Shown in pieces: positions 57,180 to 64,000 of a stretch of 64,000 nucleotides of DNA. The notes beneath the pieces are model-generated. The model had not been told where the DNA came from, searched no databases, and saw only the letters and a list, made by a program, of their open reading frames with translations. Every line of letters starts with the position of its first letter. Position 1 is the stretch's first letter. Made by a program: the position numbers and the translations under genes. Source of the stretch: Gigaspora margarita (Eukaryota; Glomeromycota; Glomeromycetes; Diversisporales; Gigasporaceae); contig WTPW01000030.1 in NCBI GenBank assembly GCA_009809945.1, forward strand, positions 758,043 to 822,042, in the 5' to 3' direction.

Positions 57180-59650
57180 TAAAAAAATTTTTATCAAATT
57201 TGGTCAAGAACTCGTGGAGATATCTTTGATGAAAGTTCCTATAAACAATTTCAATGTAGCTTTTTTGTAATATTTTTTTGCTTTTTCAAAATAACCCACT
57301 ATTTAGTGATGATTTACAAAATATTTTACTATGCTAACTAAAAAACAATTTATAACAAAACTTGTAGCGCATATCATAGCCTAATTGAATCTCAAATTTC
57401 ATGAAATAATATTGAAAACTCGTGAAGATATTAACGTTTTTGTAAATTTAGATGCATACGTTTTCGCAAGTTTTCCTCTAAACTTCAAATGCTTCCTGAA
57501 GTACTTTCTCAAAATGAAACCTCCAAAACGTGACTAAGTAAGTTGATAGAATAGGTATTTTAAAGTCTTCAGTTAAAATTTNATNAAAAACAGATTAATA
57601 TTGACAAAGTTATGATGATTTTTTAATTTGCTTCCAGATTCGGGATTTTCTAAAATTTACAATTTTGATAAAAACAGAAAAAATACATCACAGGCTAGAT
57701 TTCACAAGTTCAAATGAAACAAGTTACTGCGCACTAAGGAAACTTTTAGAGCATATTATTGACTAATAGAATCTCAAATTTTATAAAAAATATTGAAAAC
57801 TCGTGGAGATATTGACATTTTTGTAAATTCAGACACATACGTTTTTGCAAACAATTTTGGCACGTAATATATGTTTTTGAAAATAGAAAAAATCTTTCAT
57901 CAAAGATTTCTCTATGAGTTTTTGACCAAATTCGATGAAAATTTTTTTATTATAATTCTACAAATATATAGAATTCAAAGAAAAAATTTTTTATCAAATT
58001 TGGTCAAGAACTCGTAGAAAAATCTTTAATGAAAGATTTTTTCTATTTTCAAAAATGTATATTATATACCAAAATTGTTTGCAAAAACATATGCGTCCGA
58101 ATTTACAAAAACATTAATATCTTCACAAATTTTCAACATTTTTTCATAAAATTTGAGATGCTGGGGTGTGGCGACTTAGAGAAGTTGGTAAGTTGTCACC
58201 CCAAGCAGCAGGTCTAGGGTTCAAATCCCACTGGCGACGCTTTGGAAAATAGGCCTGTGTTATGGTACCATTTCTTCTCATTGGTCCTTTGGTATACCAT
58301 CTTGAATTGGAGCCGTCGGGTGCACAAAATCCAAGGATCAGAAAATGGATACCCATTTAGAAGTCCCAAGTGAGGAAGTAGCAAAGATCTTTGACGGTGC
58401 TAACTATAATTAGAATATCAGAAACTGGAGCCAGAGAACCGGACGACAAGATTCTTGAGAAGGGGGTCTACCAACCTGGCCACCGGAGTCACACCGGAGG
58501 AAAAGGACATGTGTTTAGGCAGCATGTACCAAGGGGAGGGAGTCCATTCAGTACCTAAAGCCGGGCCGACCGACCCTTCTGGGCTAATTGGTTTGGAAGT
58601 TTGGGGATACTGAGGAAGGACCGATAGGAAGGTTGTGGTGGGTATCAGGATTGGAGGGAACCTTACAAGGGTGCAAGTAGGTAATGGTAGGGGTTTAATG
58701 GTTAGCCCTGACCCCAAGTGTCGGTATAATGCAGATGCGTAAGTTACCGAAGCGTAGGTAATACCTGTGTGGGACAGTGACTGCTCTACCAAGTGTTCCG
58801 CAAGGATAAACTAGTCCTAAGGGGGTTTCGTGATGCATCTGGGACTGGCCTTGACTGCCTTATGTAACGGAGGACTGTACCGGTGATACAAGGAGGACTT
58901 GGCAGGAGGCGCAGGGACCAGAGGGTTTAAATAGGCAATGCCAGTATGCGGGTTGCAGGTATGGCAGCTAGTGTAGGACCTTTGGGTGGCTACTTAAATA
59001 GGCAACCAAAAGTTGCAGGTGTGGCTAGTTGTACTCTCATCAATGTAACAAATGCCAGGGTGCCCCTGGAGGTGCCCGTGGTCTGATTTACTTGAATAAA
59101 AGCTTCTCCCCAGAGCGGAAACTTCGACACAAAAAAAAAAATTTGAGATTCTATTAGTCAATAATATGCTCTAAAAGTTTACTTAGTGCGCAGTAACTTG
59201 TTTCATTTGAACTTGTGAAAATCTAGCCTGTGATGTAATTTTTCTGTTTTCATCAAAATTGTAAATTTTAGAAAATTCTGAATCTGGAAGCAAATTGAAA
59301 ATCATCATAACTTCATCAATATTAATCCGTTTTTGATAGAATTTTAAATGAAGACTTTAAAATAACTATTCTACCAACTTACTTAGTCACGTTATGGAGG
59401 TTTCATTTTGAGAAAGTGCTTCTGAAAGCATTTGAAATTTAGAAGAAAACTTGCAAAAACGTATGCGTCTGAATTTACAAAAATGTTAATAACTTCATGA
59501 GTTTTTAATACTTTTTCATAAAATTTTAGATCCTATTAGTCTATGATATGTGTTACAAATCTTGTTATAAAATATTTTTTAGTTAGCATAGTAAAATTTC
59601 TTGTAAATCATTGCCAAACAGTAGGTTATTTTGAAAAATTAAAAATTATT
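57180..59650. repeat. Giant palindrome, arms ~770 bp, right arm split by a SINE
   Basis: 57284-57790 recurs inverted at about 59140-59645 (for example GAAACAAGTTACTGCGCACT against AGTGCGCAGTAACTTGTTTC). The sequence from about 57790 to 58159 folds on itself around a centre near 57965 (AAATTTGGTCAAGAACTCGT and its inverse). Removing 58160-59149 makes one continuous foldback of about 1.5 kb. Ambiguous bases at 57116-57118 and about 57582-57585. Confidence 0.8.
58160..59137 (+). mobile_element. 978-bp tRNA-headed SINE-like retroelement
   Basis: The head carries a Pol III B box GGTTCAAATCC (58220-58230) and an A-box-like TGGCGACTTAGAGAAGTTGG 50 bases upstream. The body is markedly less AT-rich than everything around it. 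It ends with an A-run at 59131-59140 after GAATAAAAGC (about 59095). A 12-bp duplication AAAATTTGAGAT flanks it (58148-58159 and 59138-59149). Tail plus variable-length duplication shows target-primed reverse transcription by a LINE. It is long for a SINE. The minus-strand frames 58144-58356 and 58418-58792 are by-products. Confidence 0.8.
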
Positions 59651-59659
59651 ATATAAATT

Positions 59660-61461
59660 ACTAACTAATTTACTTAATGATAACCCCATGCAATTGTATT
59701 ATATAATTATTTGTTTATCGACATACAATTATGATCAATGATTGTAATACATATGCAGGGTAAGTACCAAGTTGCTATTGATACTAAAGCCCGATTATAT
59801 GCTACAACTACTTTTCAATTATAATTGATTATCACTTTGCTCCATAAACTATTAATTAGGGTAGCTGTACAGCGCATGATGCAGCACAGGACCAGTACAA
59901 TCTTTATTTTGGTTTAAGGGTTATATTTTTCCATTGAATGACACTAGATGAGTGCAGTAGAAAAAAAATTGAAAAAAGGGTCGTCAGGTAATGCAAAATG
60001 AAAAATGACTATAAACAGAATTTAAATAATTACATTAAAATTCATACATTTTCTTGAAACGTAGCTATTAAAGTAAGCAATTAATTTTCATACTGATTTC
60101 GGTTAAGGTTATATAAAGCTAATTTTTCAGTTTGCATTACTTGGACTCTGAAAATATAGATTAGTCAGTTGGATTTTTTTTTAAATTAACTATAAATTAA
60201 TAGAATAATGCTCACATTTAAGGTTATACAAGGTTAATCTTTCTTTTGCACACTAGATGAGAATATTTGAAAAAATTAAATATTAAAAATCGAACAATTG
60301 GTACAATTGAGATCTAAAAAAAAAAAATAAATAAATAAAAAAAAATAAAAAAAATAAAAAATAGATCAGCAGGTTATGTAAAACACAAATTAACTTTCAT
60401 AGCCTAATTATACATATGTTAAAGTAAATGAATTAAACTTTATACCCAACTTGAAACACAATCATTAAAGTAAGTCAATTAAATTTCATACTCACCCCCT
60501 TGTACTGTCCTTGCAGCTATAGTGCCTAATCACCAAATGAGAGGCCCTTGCATTGCCTAAATGGTTGTGGATCCACCTGTAATTACCAATAACTAGCAAT
60601 AATATATTGCCCTGCAAAAAAAAGGGTTGTTTTTTAGTAACTTGATTCCACTAATCAGATGCAATTACAACATCAATCAGAAAATATCTGCATCTAAAGT
60701 TGAGGTGACAAATCGAAATATAATTTCATAAAGTCTTCCAATCTTGCATTTGACAAACTTCTCAAATTATTGTGCCATCTGATAATTGTTCATCATGAAG
60801 AAATTTGCATACCAACAGTTACTTTAATGACACCACATTTCATCAATATTTGCTTCACTTGCAAGCTTAATTTACAGATGATTAGTTTACAGACGAGCTC
60901 ATTTCATAATTAACCAATAACTCATATAACTTGATTCTACATTTAATCCTTATAATAATAATTAGAATTACTTTGCAAATTGAGCTGTCAGTAAAACATA
61001 TTTTTTATGAAACAACTTAACTGTAAATTGATTATTTGTAAAAAATAAGCTTATTAGTGACACAAATGTTAATAAAATGTGATACCTTTGAGGTGATTGC
61101 ATATAAGTTGTCCAAGGCAGAACAAAACTAGTTACTAAGCAAAAGACAAACCCAAGATTAAAAAAAACAATAAAGCTGTAACAAAAATGCAATTAAAAAA
61201 ATATGAATTTAAAATTTGATGATCAATTGCTTTTATATTGCATCATTTATGAAATTAATCATTTTTAACGTCATAATGATAAATTTTAATATTAATAGTC
61301 ATAATGATCATTAAATATAGTAATTATGATCAAATATCAACATTTATTTTACATTTGGTTGAAATATTTACATAATATTTAACATATAATATGGTTTCAT
61401 GTTTTAATAAAACAGATTCATATTTAAGTAATTAAATCACAATAATGGCAATAATCATTTG
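59660..61461. other. AT-rich stretch with minor repeats, no gene recognised
   Basis: TTGAAAC-TA-C-ATTAAAGTAAG-CAATTAA occurs at about 60052 and 60467. A (AAAT)n-like tract lies at 60308-60365. GTACTG/CAGTAC blocks near 59895 and 60500 could be inverted ends. A 74-codon minus-strand hydrophobic frame (60968-61192) has no family resemblance. Confidence 0.45.
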
Positions 61462-62949
61462 TAGTGATGAGAAAATCCCAATTTTTTTAAAAATCCTGTG
61501 CAGGATGCAGATTCTGTGCAGGATCCACATGGGATTCATGGAATCGAGAAAAGTTTCCAAATTTTTTACGATTAATAAAATATATATATATAAATTATTA
61601 CCAGAAATATAATTTCTCATTAAAATCATAATCATTTCTTATAAATCTTACTTCATTTTATTACAAATATAATGCTTGTATAGATTTTGCCTACTTTTAA
61701 AACATTTTAATCTTATAATTATTAAATTTATCAATTTAGATTTGTCTTAATTTTATTAATTTATTTTTAAAATATATTATATTTAAAAATTAAAATGCCA
61801 ACAAAACGATCAAATCATATAGCATATAAAAATTTATAAGTAATCAGGTTTATAACAAGATATAAATGTACTACTATAAATTTATAAGTAATAAGATTAT
61901 ATTTCTTAGTTTATAAAGGTTTGCAGACAAATTTGCCTGCATAATTACTATAAATATATCTCTGATCTACTTTTTTAATTATTTAAAATATTTAAATAAA
62001 ATTTGGTATAATAATATTTTAAAACAAAAATTATATTTTTGAATTATTTAATTTTATATTATAAGTCAAAAAGTTTATGTTGTTTATAGGCTAAAAATAT
62101 AGAATTTTAAAGAAATTTTTTAACCAAAAAATAATTTACAATGTCTTGGTTAATTCTTCAAATATTGGTTTTAAAAATATAGTTCCTAATACAATCTTGT
62201 AGTTTATATAAAGGATTACAATTGTACTTTAAGTAATTTACTTGTAAAAATTATGACTTGTATTAGAAGTAAAAATTTTTTTTATAGATGGAAACATATA
62301 AAATTTGAAAAAATCTAAAGAAAAAATTCTATAGTAAAAGTTTCAAAACAAAGCTTTAAACATTTAGTACACCAAAGTTTTTTAATAATTTTAAAAAATT
62401 TTTATAATTAAGTTGATAAAACAGAACTAATATTATATTTTTTACTTAGAAAGTATATAGCTAAAATTAATATTTAAAGTTTTATTTAAAAAATTTAAAA
62501 ATTTAAAATTTATGCAGGCAAATTTGCCTGTATAACAAATTAAGGGATACACACAAAATTATAAATGACTTATAAGAAAATAATCATGCTTATAATTTCT
62601 GATCAAATAGTCACTTTTATTCTCAATAATAATCAATAATAGATTTCCACTTTATTAATAATAGCAATTTAAAAATTATATTTCAATATACAGATTGTGC
62701 ATTATTTCTGTACGTACAGTACGTATGTATATATATGGAATGAGAAACAAATCAAAAGTTAATGCATGCATAATATTTTTATTTACATCAAATACTAATT
62801 AGGAATTGCCCCACTTATGTTAAAACAGGCTAAATGATTTGTTAATGCAGGCCAGATAATATGCTAACACAGGCCAGACAATCTTATATTAAAAATCCTG
62901 TGCATTCTGCGTGGGATTACGCATGGATCCTGTGCATTGCCGATCACTA
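61462..62949. mobile_element. Probable hAT-like element with nested TIR element
   Basis: Ends TAGTGATGAGAAAATCC and, inverted, TAGTGATCGGCAATGC, followed on both sides by CCTGTGCA/GATCC blocks within 70 bp. The flanking 8-mers ATCATTTG and ATAGTTTG agree at six of eight positions. Contains the element 61900-62549. Confidence 0.5.
61900..62549. mobile_element. 650-bp TIR element, TATCCCTTAA family (copy 2)
   Basis: The right end inverted reads TATCCCTTAATTTG; the left is decayed (TATTTCTTAGTTT). GGCAAATTTGCC lies just inside both ends. Interior aligns with 43681-44296 (TTGTAGTTTATA, TTTACTTGTAAAAATTA). Confidence 0.7.
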
Positions 62950-63027
62950 ATAGTTTGTAAAAAAAATTCAGCCTATCACTCAACTAACAAAATTCATTAA
63001 AAGCGATGTGTAAACAAGAATATTTTT

Positions 63028-63479
63028 ATAATTAATATTTATTGGTCATAAGTTTAATTTTCCTTTGTATGCACATATGTAATACTCTCACTTTTCAAAT
63101 AACAATCAACAAAAAACTATGTAATTATTTCATCATAATGGCATATTTAATCCAATTACACCATTTAAAATTAATAAATTAACTTCTTTCCAATAACAGA
63201 TAAATGATAATTATAACTTTTACTGTAAAAGAATTCTAAAGAAATCAGAAAAAAAAATAATTAATATTTATTGATCATAAGTTTAATTTTCCTTCGTATA
63301 TACATACATAATACTCACAATACTTTTCAAATAACAATCAACAGAAAACAATGTAATTATTTTATCATAATGACATATCTAATCCAATTACACTATTCAA
63401 AATTAAAAATTAACTTCTTTCTAATAACAGATAAACAATAATTATAACTTTTACCATAAAAGAATTCTGAAGAAATCAG
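63028..63479. repeat. 229-bp tandem duplication
   Basis: Two head-to-tail copies start ATAATTAATATTTATTGGTC (63028) and ATAATTAATATTTATTGATC (63257), and stay similar to the shared AAAGAATTCTGAAGAAATCA end. Confidence 0.85.
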
Positions 63480-63864
63480 CATAGATGACATAGATAAAGT
63501 CGAATACAACTATTCCTCTACATATTTCATGTTACATATTCAATGTGATCGTACTGGTATAACTTGTTATATTCAGATTGATTATCATCAAAATGTGGTT
63601 AAATTGCTAAAAATAAAATATGACACATATAAAATTTTAGTAATTCGCCAAAATATTCAATTATGACCCTTTTTAAAATTAACTTCAATTTGCTAAAATT
63701 AAAATTTGAACCTTAGATCAAAATTTGAATCAATTTGCTAAAAAAAAATATGACATATATTAAAGATACCTGGGGTCATACTTATATAGATACAAAAAAA
63801 ACTCTTTATTGTTTGTGAAGGGTGCTTTGTTTATTACTTTTTAGCATCACTTAAGAGCAGAACT

Positions 63865-63916
63865 TTGTGTAGCTATTTATTTAAAAAAGGTCCAAAAAAT
63901 CAAATCTGCTAATATG
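63865..63916. mobile_element. Orphan right end of a CATAT-family element
   Basis: Inverted it reads CATATTAGCAGATTTGATTT then TTTGGACCTTTTTT, like the end at 29879 (CATATCCACCGATTTGATTT). The other end was not found, or lies outside a clear match. Confidence 0.5.
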
Positions 63917-63969
63917 TTAATTATTATTTTATTTATATAGGGTACGCCTATTTCTACTATAGTTACACA

Positions 63970-63974
<5 letters not shown>

Positions 63975-64000
<26 letters not shown>
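63975..64000. repeat. Poly(T) run to the window edge
   Basis: Uninterrupted T from 63975 to the last base; could be the tail of a minus-strand retroelement that continues outside the window. Confidence 0.9.

Larger units (their letters stand above)
56974..63779. mobile_element. Candidate 6.8-kb hAT-like composite, AGGACCCC family
   Basis: Left end AGGACCCCAGATATCTCACA and, inverted from the right, ATGACCCCAGGTATCTTTAA, then TATA-GTCATA on both sides. Exact 8-bp duplication ACTTATAT at 56966-56973 and 63780-63787. AATTTGCTAAA-like motifs recur near both ends. No transposase frame is seen; the interior consists of a giant palindrome, a SINE-like copy and other elements. If the ends do not belong together the duplication would be a coincidence. 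Confidence 0.55.

Noticed and set aside
58144..58792. Two minus-strand frames in the GC-richer segment
   Set aside because: They read the SINE backwards; the WDLNP-type peptide comes from the inverse of the B box. No protein family resemblance.
60968..61192. 74-codon hydrophobic minus-strand frame
   Set aside because: T-rich DNA gives hydrophobic residues by chance; no family resemblance or splice-supported continuation found.

Overview
The window looks like nuclear DNA of an arbuscular mycorrhizal fungus (Glomeromycotina, most likely Rhizophagus). It is very AT-rich. Its genes are typical of that group: F-box/ribonuclease-inhibitor-type LRR proteins, a TKL-like kinase with an HRDL-HSKN catalytic loop, and the relic of a Crinkler-type NTPase. 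Introns are short GT..AG introns, there are interstitial TTAGGG tracts, and nested DNA transposons are very dense. The species name is an inference; no database was searched.

Left third (1-21.1 kb): this is the gene-bearing part. A decayed Crinkler-like NTPase lies at the edge (minus strand, 1-870). Two paralogous F-box-like/LRR genes follow (5044-6960 and 10770-12356). Next is a two-exon gene fusing an E2/UBC fold, a small Cys motif, an F-box-like segment and an RGG tail (14938-17117), then a four-exon protein kinase (19389-20913). The spaces between them hold small non-autonomous elements and long AT-rich stretches without genes.

Middle (21.1-46.5 kb): almost all transposon. A 14.4-kb Tnp2/CACTA-like element appears to run from 27608 to 41980. 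It has matching termini, arrays of related repeats near both ends, a broken Tnp2 transposase on the minus strand (30540-35987, itself interrupted by a 2.2-kb insertion that carries a smaller element), and a decayed Ser/Lys-rich accessory gene on the plus strand (38630-40730). An 841-bp assembly gap lies inside its left repeat array.

Right third (46.5-64 kb): a 4.9-kb DNA transposon (46646-51527) with a 3-bp TAA target duplication carries a broken DDE-type transposase and sits inside a small TA-flanked element whose right terminal repeat it split. Further right, a candidate 6.8-kb hAT-like composite (56974-63779, 8-bp duplication) contains a giant palindrome, a 978-bp tRNA-headed SINE-like retroelement with a 12-bp duplication, and other nested elements.

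Four insertions of one hAT-like family (ends AGGACCCC) keep exact 8-bp duplications, and several elements have an uninterrupted relative in the same window, so the order of nesting can be read directly. Only four genes look intact. The apparent co-operation in the rest is between autonomous elements (mostly broken) and their short derivatives.
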